A stretch of DNA of 39,552 nt from Clostridia bacterium (GCA_017471825.1 JAFURQ010000016.1:1-39552), one strand, 5' to 3'. Positions 1 through 6,666 are shown, counted from the first letter of the stretch. Made by a program: numbers and translations. Notes: generated from the sequence alone by a model not told the origin.

Positions 1-83
1 CCGAAGAGGCAATATTTGTATATGCGTTTCGGCTCGGCGCGAGTATGATGCTCGATATTTTGCGCAAAGAAAACGAACTATAA
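1..83 (+). CDS. C-terminal end of a DUF6809-like small protein (partial)
   Basis: Only the last 26 codons are in the window (reading from base 3 to a TAA at 81-83). The visible tail contains FVYAFRLGASMMLDIL, which resembles the C-terminal helix (FIYGFRLGxxMMxEV) I associate with the DUF6809 family of small Clostridial proteins of unknown function. A strong hairpin terminator follows about 55 bases later, which supports this being a real gene end. A similar tail, GARMMLNVMLPTAED, ends a gene on the other strand at the far edge of the window. The family call rests on a short stretch and memory of the motif, so it is tentative. No function can be inferred. Confidence 0.45.
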   Translation, partial: EEAIFVYAFRLGASMMLDILRKENEL

Positions 84-139
84 AATGCACCATTTTTGCT
101 ATAAGCGGTGCAATGTATTAACGAGTGAGTTATTACACA

Positions 140-181
140 AACAAAAGGAACAGGCGCGAAGTGTCTTGTTCCTTTTTGTTT
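140..181 (+). terminator. Rho-independent terminator after the partial DUF6809-like gene
   Basis: A long hairpin pairs AACAAAAGGAACA (140-152) with TGTTCCTTTTTGTT (167-180), one base bulged. The inner GGCGC/GTGTC also pairs with G-U wobbles around a GAA loop. The right arm is T-rich and acts as the U-tract. It sits 56 bases after the stop of the partial gene. Confidence 0.75.
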
Positions 182-183
182 TA

Positions 184-342
184 CGGGCGGTTGACCGAAC
201 CCATCGCGAGATAATTGAAAGAAAAATATATGAAAAGGCTATATCGAGCGAGGACGTTTGCCGCAATGCGAGCAAACTCCATGCGCCGACCAATGAAAAG
301 GGGAATGTCGGCGCCGTTTGAAGTCCTTCCGCCCCTGCCAAA
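184..342. other. Gene-free stretch between two terminator-like hairpins
   Basis: No convincing gene is seen. A 78-codon open frame (85-321, +) starts before the first terminator and runs straight through it, has no good ribosome-binding site, and is rich in Arg and Cys. The stretch has mixed composition and ends in the hairpin at 343-367. It could be a non-coding RNA, a decayed gene, or part of a recurrent intergenic element. The sequence alone does not decide. Confidence 0.3.
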
Positions 343-371
343 AATCTGAGAGCAAGGCTCTCGGATTTTTT
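343..371 (+). terminator. Terminator-like hairpin with T-tract
   Basis: AATCTGAGAGC (343-353) and GCTCTCGGATT (357-367) form an 11-bp stem with one G-T pair and an AAG loop, followed by a run of T residues to 371. No protein gene ends just before it, so it may terminate an unannotated transcript from the 184-342 stretch. Confidence 0.6.
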
Positions 372-373
372 AT

Positions 374-494
374 CCAAGCCGCAGGCTTGGTATGGAATCA
401 CGCGTTAGCGTGTATGGCATCACCGAAGGTGCATTTCTCTGCGCCTTGGTGATATACAAAACTTCGTTTTGATGATATCCACGGCTCTGCCGTG
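374..494. repeat. Array of five short palindromes in a gene-free region
   Basis: Five small perfect or near-perfect hairpins follow each other: 374-390 (CCAAGCC/GGCTTGG), 399-412 (CACGC/GCGTG), 419-453 (longer, ATCACC and AAGGTGCA arms with a bulged G), 457-471 (CAAAAC/GTTTTG) and 480-494 (CACGGC/GCCGTG). They are separated by similar spacers such as TATGGAAT, TATGGCAT, GATATA and GATGATAT. The stems differ in sequence but share loop and spacer style. This looks like a repetitive intergenic element rather than a terminator series. Its function is unknown, and no other copy was noticed in this window. Confidence 0.6.
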
Positions 495-556
495 ATTAAG
501 ACACATAAGTTCAGTCAGCATCAAAATAGCGGTGAATATTTAGTCAACCCAAAAGC

Positions 557-581
557 AAAAGCACCCGGAAGGGTGCTTTTT
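557..581 (-). terminator. Terminator of the XRE regulator gene (works on both strands)
   Basis: AAAAGCACCC (557-566) pairs with GGGTGCTTTT (571-580) around a GGAA loop. T-tracts are present in both orientations. It lies 14 bases beyond the stop codon of the leftward XRE-family gene. Confidence 0.75.
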
Positions 582-594
582 ATGTTGATATTAG

Positions 595-828
595 TTATTC
601 TTCAATATCGTTAAAATAATCTCTATCAAAAAATTCGCACAGGGTAATACCCGCGCCCTCGCAAAAACGTTTAACGGTGATTACTTTTGAGCATTTCGTT
701 CTTCCTTTTATAAGGTCGTATATGGCAGATGGTGACATCCCGCCTTTAAGCGAAGCGTCGCAGACGTTCAACCCCTTCTCATCGCATATTTCTCTTATTC
801 GCATTACAATAGCATCATTCATTCGCAT
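595..828 (-). CDS. XRE-family helix-turn-helix transcriptional regulator
   Basis: A protein of 77 aa that is a single small helix-turn-helix domain: IREICDEKGLNV is helix 1, MSPSAIYDLIKG is the recognition region, and VITVKRFCEGAGITLCEFFD is the typical XRE ending. It should bind DNA as a dimer. The frame stays open to a TTG at 873. I prefer the ATG at 828 because GAGGAG lies 12 bases upstream of it, while the TTG would sit on top of the operator-like repeat. It is divergently transcribed from a small AbrB-like gene, and three copies of a GGAGTTCCAC-type site lie between and in the leaders of the two genes. Autoregulation is the likely mode. The cellular target beyond this pair is unknown. 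Confidence 0.8.
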   Translation of the reverse strand: MRMNDAIVMRIREICDEKGLNVCDASLKGGMSPSAIYDLIKGRTKCSKVITVKRFCEGAGITLCEFFDRDYFNDIEE

Positions 829-875
829 ATAATAATTCAACTCCTCACGGAATCCCTTTACGGAGTTCCACAATT

Positions 876-881
876 ATTATA
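876..881 (-). promoter_or_regulatory. -10 element for the XRE gene
   Basis: On the leftward strand a perfect TATAAT lies about 45 bases upstream of the preferred ATG. No clear -35 hexamer is present at 17 bases. The operator dyad at 903-918 occupies that area. Confidence 0.5.
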
Positions 882-920
882 CGTTCTTTTTTATTTTTTC
901 TCTCGTGGAGTTCCACGATA

Positions 921-948
921 TTTACAAATTTTAAATTATGTGTATAAT
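921..948 (+). promoter_or_regulatory. Sigma-A-type promoter of the AbrB-like gene
   Basis: TTTACA (921-926), a 16-base spacer and TATAAT (943-948). Operator-like repeats flank it on both sides (903-918 and 957-970). Confidence 0.65.
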
Positions 949-1000
949 AAAAAATATCGGTGTTCCACGATTTTGACAAAATTGTAATGGGGGAGCAGAA

Positions 1001-1171
1001 ATGAATTTTAAAGTTAAAAAAACATTAGATAGGCTTGCGAGGATAGTTATACCTAAAAATATGCGTGATTATTACGGAATAGATTTGGGTGACGAATTGC
1101 TGTTAATTGCAACAAAGGACGGAATACTTGTTACAAAACTCAAAGAGGATGGTGCAGAGAGTTCTCGTTAA
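1001..1171 (+). CDS. Small AbrB/MazE/SpoVT-type DNA-binding protein
   Basis: A 56-aa protein starting at an ATG 6 bases after GGGGGAG. The core LDRLARIVIPKNMRDYYGID followed by GDELLLIATKDGILVTK is the swapped-hairpin AbrB fold: R-[IL]-V-I-P-K, then a G-x-x-x-G-D turn and two strands. Such proteins bind DNA as dimers and act as transition-state regulators or as antitoxins. No toxin gene follows; the next gene is an esterase behind its own promoter. With the divergent XRE regulator and shared operators, it forms a two-regulator module of unknown target. The C-terminal tail (KEDGAESSR) is short and polar. Confidence 0.8.
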   Translation: MNFKVKKTLDRLARIVIPKNMRDYYGIDLGDELLLIATKDGILVTKLKEDGAESSR

Positions 1172-1206
1172 ACTATTATTGCACTATTCGCGGAGCTCTC
1201 TTTTTT
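1157..1206 (+). terminator. Terminator of the AbrB-like gene
   Basis: GAGAGTTCT (1157-1165, overlapping the last codons) pairs with GGAGCTCTC (1192-1200), followed by TTTTTT (1201-1206). The loop is long (26 bases), so efficiency is uncertain. Confidence 0.5.
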
Positions 1207-1254
1207 CGCAAAAGGGTTTTATTCATATCTTCATACCAATTTCCCCAAAATTGC

Positions 1255-1283
1255 TTGACAATCTTTCCATTTTTTATTAGAAT
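1255..1283 (+). promoter_or_regulatory. Sigma-A promoter of the SGNH hydrolase gene
   Basis: Perfect TTGACA (1255-1260), a 17-base spacer and TAGAAT (1278-1283), 31 bases before the start codon. Confidence 0.75.
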
Positions 1284-1314
1284 ATAGGTGTAATTCATAT
1301 GTGAGGAATTGAAT

Positions 1315-2355
1315 ATGAGAAATATCTCCGAAATAGACAAAAATTTTAAGATTGAAACCAATATTGACAAGGCGGATATAAAGTTTTATAACGCGCGTGA
1401 GCTTCCGTTCAGGATATACGGTGTGTTTTATGAGGACGGCAAATTCAGAAGGCTACCAGAAGCGGTTGCAAAAACAGTAAGCGAGGGGGTCTACTCCTTG
1501 CACGCGAACACGGCGGGCGGCAGAGTCCGTTTCAGAACGAATTCCTCGTACGTAGCGATAAGCGCAAAAATGGAGAACGTCGGAAAAATGTCGCATTTCG
1601 CGCTTTGCGGCTCGTCGGGCTTCGATTTGTATGCGAACGGTAAATACGTCAAGACCTACATACCGCCGTTCAATATTATCGACGGCTACGAGGGGGTTAT
1701 CGAGCTCGGCGCCTCTGAGGAGGCGGATATAACGATAAACTTTCCCTTATATAGCGACGTTTGCGAGCTCTATATAGGACTCGAAGACAAAGCCACGGTT
1801 TCCGAGCCGACACCGTACAGGATAGAAAAGCCCATTGTTTATTACGGCTCCTCGATTACGCAGGGCGGCTGTGCCTCGCGCCCCGGCAGCTCATATCAGA
1901 GCATAATTTCCCGACGCTTCGATGCGGATTATATAAATCTCGGCTTCTCCGGGAATGCAAAGGGAGAGGACGAAATAGCCGATTATATCAAAAATCTCGA
2001 TATGTCGCTTTTCGTTTACGACTACGATTTTAATGCACCCGACCTTGCACATCTTGTGGCAACGCACGAGAGAATGTTTTTGAAAATTCGCGAAGCGAAT
2101 CCCGAGCTGCCGATAGTAATTATGTCGAAGCCGAAATACGAGCTTACACCGTCAGATTACGCCCGTCGCGAAGCGATAATAAAAACGTATGAAAACGCTC
2201 TTGCACGCGGCGATAAGAACGTGTATTTCATTCCCGGTTCGCAGCTTATGGAGCTGGCAAAATTGGAGGGAACGGTTGACAGCACTCACCCGACCGATTT
2301 GGGCTTCTACTCTATGGCGATGACGCTGTCCGATATGCTTGCCAAAATTCTGTAA
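1315..2355 (+). CDS. SGNH/GDSL hydrolase with N-terminal SsfX3-like beta-sandwich
   Basis: A 346-aa cytoplasmic esterase (no signal peptide). The N-terminal ~165 residues form a beta-rich domain of the kind that precedes the catalytic part in SsfX3-like esterases. The SGNH core begins at YYGSSITQG (about residues 176-184), where the catalytic Ser is the second Ser and the usual Asp of GDS is Ser. GFSGNAKG supplies the block II Gly/Asn. YDYDFNAP is in the block III position. DSTHPTDLGF near residue 325 supplies the catalytic Asp/His pair. The family removes acyl groups from sugars or small molecules; the substrate here is unknown. The ATG at 1315 was chosen over a TTG at 1309 because GAGG lies 8 bases upstream. 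It has its own promoter, so it is a single-gene unit. Confidence 0.85.
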   Translation: MRNISEIDKNFKIETNIDKADIKFYNARELPFRIYGVFYEDGKFRRLPEAVAKTVSEGVYSLHANTAGGRVRFRTNSSYVAISAKMENVGKMSHFALCGSSGFDLYANGKYVKTYIPPFNIIDGYEGVIELGASEEADITINFPLYSDVCELYIGLEDKATVSEPTPYRIEKPIVYYGSSITQGGCASRPGSSYQSIISRRFDADYINLGFSGNAKGEDEIADYIKNLDMSLFVYDYDFNAPDLAHLVATHERMFLKIREANPELPIVIMSKPKYELTPSDYARREAIIKTYENALARGDKNVYFIPGSQLMELAKLEGTVDSTHPTDLGFYSMAMTLSDMLAKIL

Positions 2356-2439
2356 TCAAAGCACTAACTGTTACGCCACACGCGAGCACAAAAATACGAT
2401 ATTTCTTTACTCAAATGCCGTAGGGCGACGGCACTACTG

Positions 2440-2468
2440 TTGACATTTGTACGCTAATGCTATATAAT
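2440..2468 (+). promoter_or_regulatory. Sigma-A promoter of the acidic orphan gene
   Basis: Perfect TTGACA (2440-2445), a 17-base spacer and perfect TATAAT (2463-2468). This is a strong promoter for a small unknown protein. Confidence 0.8.
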
Positions 2469-2515
2469 GGTCTTAGCGAGGTCGAAAATCGCGTTAAGAA
2501 AGGACGGGCACGAAT

Positions 2516-2827
2516 ATGAAAACGTTAGACGAATTAAGAGAAGGCGTTGATCCGGCACTCGAGGATGACGATTGGTGTGAGATAGAGGACACTATTCTCG
2601 AGGCACTTCGCCATCTTCCCAGCTTTGCATTCGGTGACTACGAGCCGTGGGAACAGGATGACGTCGAGGAGCTTTGTCACGAGATTGGCGACAAGGTTTA
2701 TGACAAATGGGGAATGAAGGAGCTCAAGGCAATACATAACACTGTTTATTGTGAGCTTGGCGGCGTTGCGGCAAGACTTCTGGAGTTTTTCTGGAATGGT
2801 TGCGGCGGCGGAGCCTGGCGTGCATAA
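2516..2827 (+). CDS. Small acidic hypothetical protein
   Basis: A 103-aa protein that I do not recognise. It is strongly acidic (many Asp/Glu in the first 60 residues, e.g. EDDDWCEIEDTILEAL), predicted mostly helical, and ends in a Gly/Cys-rich, Trp-containing tail (FFWNGCGGGAWRA). No signal peptide or membrane segment is visible. A consensus promoter, an AAAGGA ribosome-binding site and a following terminator make it a real single-gene unit, probably well expressed. Its lone position between an esterase gene and ohrR gives no functional hint. Confidence 0.75.
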   Translation: MKTLDELREGVDPALEDDDWCEIEDTILEALRHLPSFAFGDYEPWEQDDVEELCHEIGDKVYDKWGMKELKAIHNTVYCELGGVAARLLEFFWNGCGGGAWRA

Positions 2828-2872
2828 GCAAAAACAGTGATGCTCTCGCGCCTTGCTTGAGAACGTAAAAAT

Positions 2873-2915
2873 AACGGTAGAGGAACCGATTTAACGGATG
2901 CCTTTACCGTTTTTT
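2873..2915 (+). terminator. Terminator of the acidic orphan gene
   Basis: AACGGTAGAGG (2873-2883) pairs with CCTTTACCGTT (2901-2911), one G-T wobble, with an additional small pairing in the loop, followed by a run of T residues to 2915. Confidence 0.75.
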
Positions 2916-2941
2916 GTTTGCTTGCGCATAAAATGCGCGTC

Positions 2942-3367
2942 TTAATTCAAGATTTTATACAGAAGCCGATATAGCGTTGAAAGCTCATCGTCATCAAGGT
3001 TTAATGAGCCGCTGATGGAATAGGGAAGCGTCCATGCCGATTTTTTCAAGGCTCTGCCCGCATCGGTAAGCGACACGTCGAGCAATCTTTCGTCAACCTG
3101 CGAGCGAGAACGGCTGACGTAGCCCTTGCGCTCAAGCGATTTCAGCACGGGGGTCAGAGTGCCGGAATCAAGAAAAAGACGCTCGCCAAGCTCTCTTGAA
3201 CTTATTTTTTCGTGTTCCCAAAGCAAGAGCAAAGTAATATATTGTGTATAGGTAAGATTAAGCGCATCAAGCAAGGGGCGGTATTTTTTAACAACCTCCT
3301 TTGCCGCCGCATAAAGCGGAAAGCATATCTGATTTTCAAGCCGCAGAGCAGAATACTTTTTGTTCAA
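2942..3367 (-). CDS. ohrR: OhrR, MarR-family organic-hydroperoxide sensor and repressor
   Basis: The sequence closely follows Bacillus OhrR: LENQICFPLYAAAKEV, then LTYTQYITLLLLWEHE, the winged helix LDSGTLTPVLKSLERKGYVSR and RSQVDERLL. The single reactive Cys of 1-Cys OhrR proteins is in LENQIC. An ATG opens the frame at 3391, but it has no ribosome-binding site. GGAGG is positioned 8 bases before a TTG at 3367. With that start, the sensing Cys becomes residue 15, exactly as in B. subtilis OhrR, so I use the TTG. Family knowledge: oxidation of this Cys by organic peroxides releases DNA and derepresses ohr. No ohr peroxidase gene is adjacent here, so its target is elsewhere, or it mainly regulates itself through the dyad at 3404-3427. 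Confidence 0.88.
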   Translation of the reverse strand: MNKKYSALRLENQICFPLYAAAKEVVKKYRPLLDALNLTYTQYITLLLLWEHEKISSRELGERLFLDSGTLTPVLKSLERKGYVSRSRSQVDERLLDVSLTDAGRALKKSAWTLPYSISGSLNLDDDELSTLYRLLYKILN

Positions 3368-3403
3368 CCGTCCAACCTCCGTTGTAATCATTTCATTTTG
3401 CGA

Positions 3404-3427
3404 AATTCAATTGTGCACAATCGAATT
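3404..3427. promoter_or_regulatory. OhrR operator (24-bp dyad)
   Basis: AATTC-A-ATTGTG and CACAAT-C-GAATT form a nearly perfect inverted repeat centred at 3415/3416. It overlaps the -10 box and start point of the leftward ohrR promoter. This is the expected arrangement for MarR/OhrR autorepression. The core ATTGTGCACAAT resembles the AATTG-rich OhrR sites of Bacillus. Confidence 0.7.
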
Positions 3428-3453
3428 ATACCATAATTCGCCGAAAAAATCAA
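3425..3453 (-). promoter_or_regulatory. Sigma-A promoter of ohrR
   Basis: On the leftward strand, TTGATT (3453-3448), a 17-base spacer and TATAAT (3430-3425). The -10 box overlaps the operator dyad. Confidence 0.75.
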
Positions 3454-3534
3454 GTCTTTTTTTGTCCAAAAAGTCATAAAATTCCTAACTTTTTAGTGCA
3501 TTATGGTAAAAAGATGTTAATTTTAAAAAATGTA

Positions 3535-3563
3535 TTGACAAGAGCGACAAATGTCGTTATAAT
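3535..3563 (+). promoter_or_regulatory. Promoter of the serC-serA-PHP operon, with an internal dyad
   Basis: Perfect TTGACA (3535-3540), a 17-base spacer and perfect TATAAT (3558-3563). The spacer contains the 12-bp palindrome CGACAAATGTCG (3545-3556). Any protein bound there would block RNA polymerase, so the dyad looks like an operator. Its ACA-NN-TGT core resembles BlaI/CopY-type sites, but the regulator is not in the window. Confidence 0.75.
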
Positions 3564-3599
3564 AGCAACATATTTATTTTTTTAAAAAGGAGAAAAATT

Positions 3600-4682
3600 A
3601 TGGCAAGAGTGTATAACTTCAGCGCCGGTCCATCTATGCTTCCCGAGGAGGTTTTAAGGACTGCGGCGGCAGAAATGCTTGAATACGGACAGACCGGACA
3701 GTCGGTAATGGAGATGTCCCACCGTTCAAAGGAGTATCAGGCCATAATCGACTCAGCAGAAGCCGACCTGCGCGAGATAATGGGCATACCCGACGATTAC
3801 ACCGTGCTGTTTTTGCAGGGCGGCGCTTCAACGCAGTTTGCGATGGTGCCGTTTAACCTTATGAACAAAAACGGAAAGGCGGATTATATAATCACAGGTC
3901 AGTGGGCGAAAAAGGCGTATAAGGAGGCGGCGCGCTACGGCAACGCCCGTGCGATTGCATCAAGCGAGGATAAAACCTTTTCCTATATTCCGAAAATCAC
4001 CCCCGATATGATTGACCCCGAGGCCGATTACATTCATATATGTATGAACAACACCATATACGGAACGAAGTGGCAAACGCTTCCCGATACGCAGGGGGTG
4101 CCGCTCGTGGCGGATATATCGAGCTGTATTCTTTCCGAGCCCATCGACGTTTCGAAATTCGGCCTTCTGTATGCAGGAGCGCAGAAGAACGTTGCCCCCG
4201 CGGGACTCACTATCGTTATCGTAAAAAACGACCTTATCGGCAACGCGCAGGAAATGACTCCCACAATGCTGAATTATAAGACTCACGCCGATAACGGATC
4301 TATGTTTAATACGCCCCCGTGTTACACTATTTACATCGCGGGACTCGTTTTCAAGTGGATAAAGAAGCTTGGCGGACTTGAAAAAATGAAGCAGATAAAT
4401 GAGCAAAAGGCAAAGCTTCTGTACGATTTTCTCGATAACAGCAAGCTCTTCCGCGGAACAGTGGTTCCCGAGGACCGCTCGCTTATGAACGTTCCCTTCG
4501 TCACAGGAAGCGACGAGCTTGATGCAAAATTCGTCACCGAGGCTAAGGCGGCAGGCTTCATCAATATCAAGGGTCACCGCTCGGTCGGCGGAATGAGAGC
4601 ATCAATATACAACGCCATGCCCGTGGAGGGTGTCGTGGCGCTCGTTGAATTTATGAAAGAATTTGAAAGGAAAAATATTTAA
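3600..4682 (+). CDS. serC: Phosphoserine aminotransferase
   Basis: A 360-aa PLP enzyme of full family length. It converts 3-phosphohydroxypyruvate and glutamate to 3-phosphoserine and 2-oxoglutarate, step 2 of serine synthesis. Visible marks are the N-terminal YNFSAGPSMLP, FLQGGAST (residues 72-78, phosphate binding), and GAQKNVAP with Lys196 as the PLP Schiff-base lysine. A good ribosome-binding site (AAGGAG) precedes the ATG. It is the first gene of an operon driven by a consensus promoter. Its stop codon overlaps the serA start (TAATG), indicating translational coupling. Confidence 0.96.
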   Translation: MARVYNFSAGPSMLPEEVLRTAAAEMLEYGQTGQSVMEMSHRSKEYQAIIDSAEADLREIMGIPDDYTVLFLQGGASTQFAMVPFNLMNKNGKADYIITGQWAKKAYKEAARYGNARAIASSEDKTFSYIPKITPDMIDPEADYIHICMNNTIYGTKWQTLPDTQGVPLVADISSCILSEPIDVSKFGLLYAGAQKNVAPAGLTIVIVKNDLIGNAQEMTPTMLNYKTHADNGSMFNTPPCYTIYIAGLVFKWIKKLGGLEKMKQINEQKAKLLYDFLDNSKLFRGTVVPEDRSLMNVPFVTGSDELDAKFVTEAKAAGFINIKGHRSVGGMRASIYNAMPVEGVVALVEFMKEFERKNI

Positions 4683-5845
4683 TGTACGGCATAAAAACAT
4701 ATAATAAAATTTCCCCTGTCGGAACAAAAATGTTTGACAGCGCGTTATACGAAATCTCTGCGGAGCATCCCGCGCCCGTCGGTGCCATAGTCCGCTCCGC
4801 CTCGCTTCACGAGGAGGTCTTTCCCGAAAGCCTGCTTGCGATAGCGAGAGCAGGTGCCGGCACCAATAATATACCGATCGACCGCCTCAGTGATGACGGT
4901 ATCGTGGTTTTCAATACTCCGAGCGCTAATGCCAACGCCGTAAAGGAGCTTGTTCTGGCAGGTCTGTTTATGAGCTCGCGCAAAATAATCCCCGCAATCG
5001 AATGGGCGAAAACCCTAAAGGGAAACGGTGCCGAGGTCGGCAAAATGGTTGAAAAGGGCAAGGGCGCCTTCGCGGGCCCCGAAATCCGCGGAAAAACGCT
5101 TGGCGTTGTCGGTCTTGGCGCAATAGGCGTCCTCGTTGCCAATGCGGCGAGCGAGCTTGGTATGACGGTTTACGGCTACGACCCCTATCTTTCGCTTCAA
5201 AACGCGTGGAATCTGTCGCATAATATCAAGCGCGCTACCGAGCTGAAGGAAATATACGAGGCGTGCGATTACATCTCGCTCCACATTCCGTTAAATGCAC
5301 AGACGAAGGGCACAGTGAACAAGGCGGCGATAGACGCTATGAAGGACGGCGTCCGCATTCTCAATTTCGCGCGCGACGGTCTTGTGAACAGTGCGGATAT
5401 GCTTGCCGCGCTTGAATCGGGCAAGGTCGCATCCTACGTTGTGGATTTCCCGACGGACGAAATGATCGGCGTTGAGGGGGTTATCTGTATCCCCCATCTT
5501 GGCGCTTCGACTCCGGAATCGGAGGACAACTGCGCGGTTATGGCGGCAAAGGAGCTTATCGACTACATTGAGAACGGAAATATCACCAACTCGGTTAATA
5601 TGCCGTCGATTTCTATGGCGAAAAGCGGAAAATACCGTATATGCATCATTCATAAAAACATTCCGAACACACTCTCGGCAATCACCGCGATAGTGGCAGA
5701 GGACGACGTCAATATCGAAAATATGCTTAATAAATCCAAGGGCGAGATGGCTTATACCATGCTCGACGTCAACAAATGCGATACCGAGGCGGTTGCCGCA
5801 CACCTCTACAAAATCGACGGAGTGGTAAGAGTGCGCATTATCTGA
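4682..5845 (+). CDS. serA: D-3-phosphoglycerate dehydrogenase with C-terminal ACT domain
   Basis: A 387-aa enzyme that oxidises 3-phosphoglycerate with NAD+ to 3-phosphohydroxypyruvate, step 1 of serine synthesis. The NAD site is GVVGLGAIG (residues 141-149). The catalytic Arg is in NFARDGLVN (Arg231) and the catalytic His in IPHLGAST (His272). The substrate domain contains RAGAGTNNIP. Residues about 318-387 form a single ACT domain, usually the serine-sensing part, so feedback inhibition by serine is likely. This is the short form, lacking the extra ASB domain of long PGDHs. The ATG overlaps the serC stop by one base, and the serC-serA order is common in Clostridia. Confidence 0.95.
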   Translation: MYGIKTYNKISPVGTKMFDSALYEISAEHPAPVGAIVRSASLHEEVFPESLLAIARAGAGTNNIPIDRLSDDGIVVFNTPSANANAVKELVLAGLFMSSRKIIPAIEWAKTLKGNGAEVGKMVEKGKGAFAGPEIRGKTLGVVGLGAIGVLVANAASELGMTVYGYDPYLSLQNAWNLSHNIKRATELKEIYEACDYISLHIPLNAQTKGTVNKAAIDAMKDGVRILNFARDGLVNSADMLAALESGKVASYVVDFPTDEMIGVEGVICIPHLGASTPESEDNCAVMAAKELIDYIENGNITNSVNMPSISMAKSGKYRICIIHKNIPNTLSAITAIVAEDDVNIENMLNKSKGEMAYTMLDVNKCDTEAVAAHLYKIDGVVRVRII

Positions 5846-5862
5846 GGCTTTTAGGAGAGAAT

Positions 5863-6663
5863 ATGAGATTTTCAAATCTGCACACCCACACCACCTTTTC
5901 GGACGGAAAGGGAACGGTGAAGGAGAATGTTGAGTCCGCAATAGCAAAAAATATGCTTTCTCTCGGCTTTTCCGACCATAGCTTCACCGCCTGCGATACA
6001 AGCTACTGTATGAAGCTTGAGGACTACGGCGCGTATGCGGACGAGGTTCTTCGCGCAAGGGAGGAATACCGCGGGCAAATCCCGATTTTCCTCGGCATTG
6101 AAAAGGATTATTACTCCGACGTAGACCGCTCGACGTTCGACTACGTGATAGCCTCGGTGCATTATATTGTGCGCGGCGGCATCTGCTACCCGATAGACCA
6201 CTCGGCACGTCAGCAAGAGGAGTGCATACGCGATGCCTTCGGCGGAAGCGTTATGGATATGGCGAGGTGCTATTACGATATGGTAATCGAGCACGCCCAA
6301 TCCTCAAAGCCCACGCTCATAGGGCACTTCGACGTACTGAATAAATTCAGCATAATGCCTGAGCGCGACGAGCGGTATATAAGCCTTACCGTTGATGCTA
6401 TGACTGAGGTGGCGAAATATTGTAAATATTTCGAAATAAATACGGGCGGAATTTCTCGCGGCTGGAGAACCGTGCCGTATCCGAGCGATTACCTGTTGCG
6501 ACATCTTCTGTCGCTTGGCGGCGAGGTCGTCATAAACAGTGATTCTCACCACCCCGACAATCTTGATTTTCATTTCAACGAATCGGTACAGCTTTTGCGC
6601 GAGGTCGGCTACGACCACTTCTGTGTTTTTAACGGCACAGGCTTCGACAAGGTAAAACTATAA
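5863..6663 (+). CDS. PHP-domain phosphatase (histidinol-phosphatase-like)
   Basis: A 266-aa PHP superfamily metal-dependent phosphoesterase. Metal ligands are visible in NLHTHTTFSDG (His7, His9, Asp14), GFSDHS (His39), FLGIEKD (Glu80), SVHY (His100), LIGHFD, and NSDSHHP near the C-terminus. Length and order match HisK/HisJ-type histidinol-phosphatases. The ATG at 5863 has AGGAGAG in front. The frame is open further upstream into serA, but that extension lacks a start signal. It lies 17 bases after serA in the same operon and no his genes are nearby. A role as the otherwise missing phosphoserine phosphatase (step 3 of serine synthesis) is therefore a reasonable inference from context; by sequence alone it would be called histidinol-phosphatase. 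Confidence 0.85.
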   Translation: MRFSNLHTHTTFSDGKGTVKENVESAIAKNMLSLGFSDHSFTACDTSYCMKLEDYGAYADEVLRAREEYRGQIPIFLGIEKDYYSDVDRSTFDYVIASVHYIVRGGICYPIDHSARQQEECIRDAFGGSVMDMARCYYDMVIEHAQSSKPTLIGHFDVLNKFSIMPERDERYISLTVDAMTEVAKYCKYFEINTGGISRGWRTVPYPSDYLLRHLLSLGGEVVINSDSHHPDNLDFHFNESVQLLREVGYDHFCVFNGTGFDKVKL

Positions 6664-6666
6664 TAA

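Larger units (their letters stand above)
861..970. promoter_or_regulatory. Three operator-like repeats in the XRE/AbrB divergent promoter
   Basis: The core GGAGTTCCAC occurs at 862-871 and 907-916, and a variant GTGTTCCAC at 960-968. The middle copy is a full 16-bp dyad, TCGTGGA-GT-TCCACGA (903-918). One copy lies in the leader of the leftward gene. The middle copy sits between the two promoters, next to both -35 regions. The third lies just after the start of the rightward transcript. This placement is what an autorepressor such as the adjacent XRE protein would use. Confidence 0.65.

Noticed and set aside
85-321. 78-codon open frame on the plus strand
   Set aside because: It runs through a strong terminator hairpin at 140-181, has no ribosome-binding site and no recognisable composition of a real protein.
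1176-1370. 64-codon open frame on the minus strand near the SGNH gene
   Set aside because: It overlaps the promoter and start of the SGNH hydrolase gene and lacks a ribosome-binding site.
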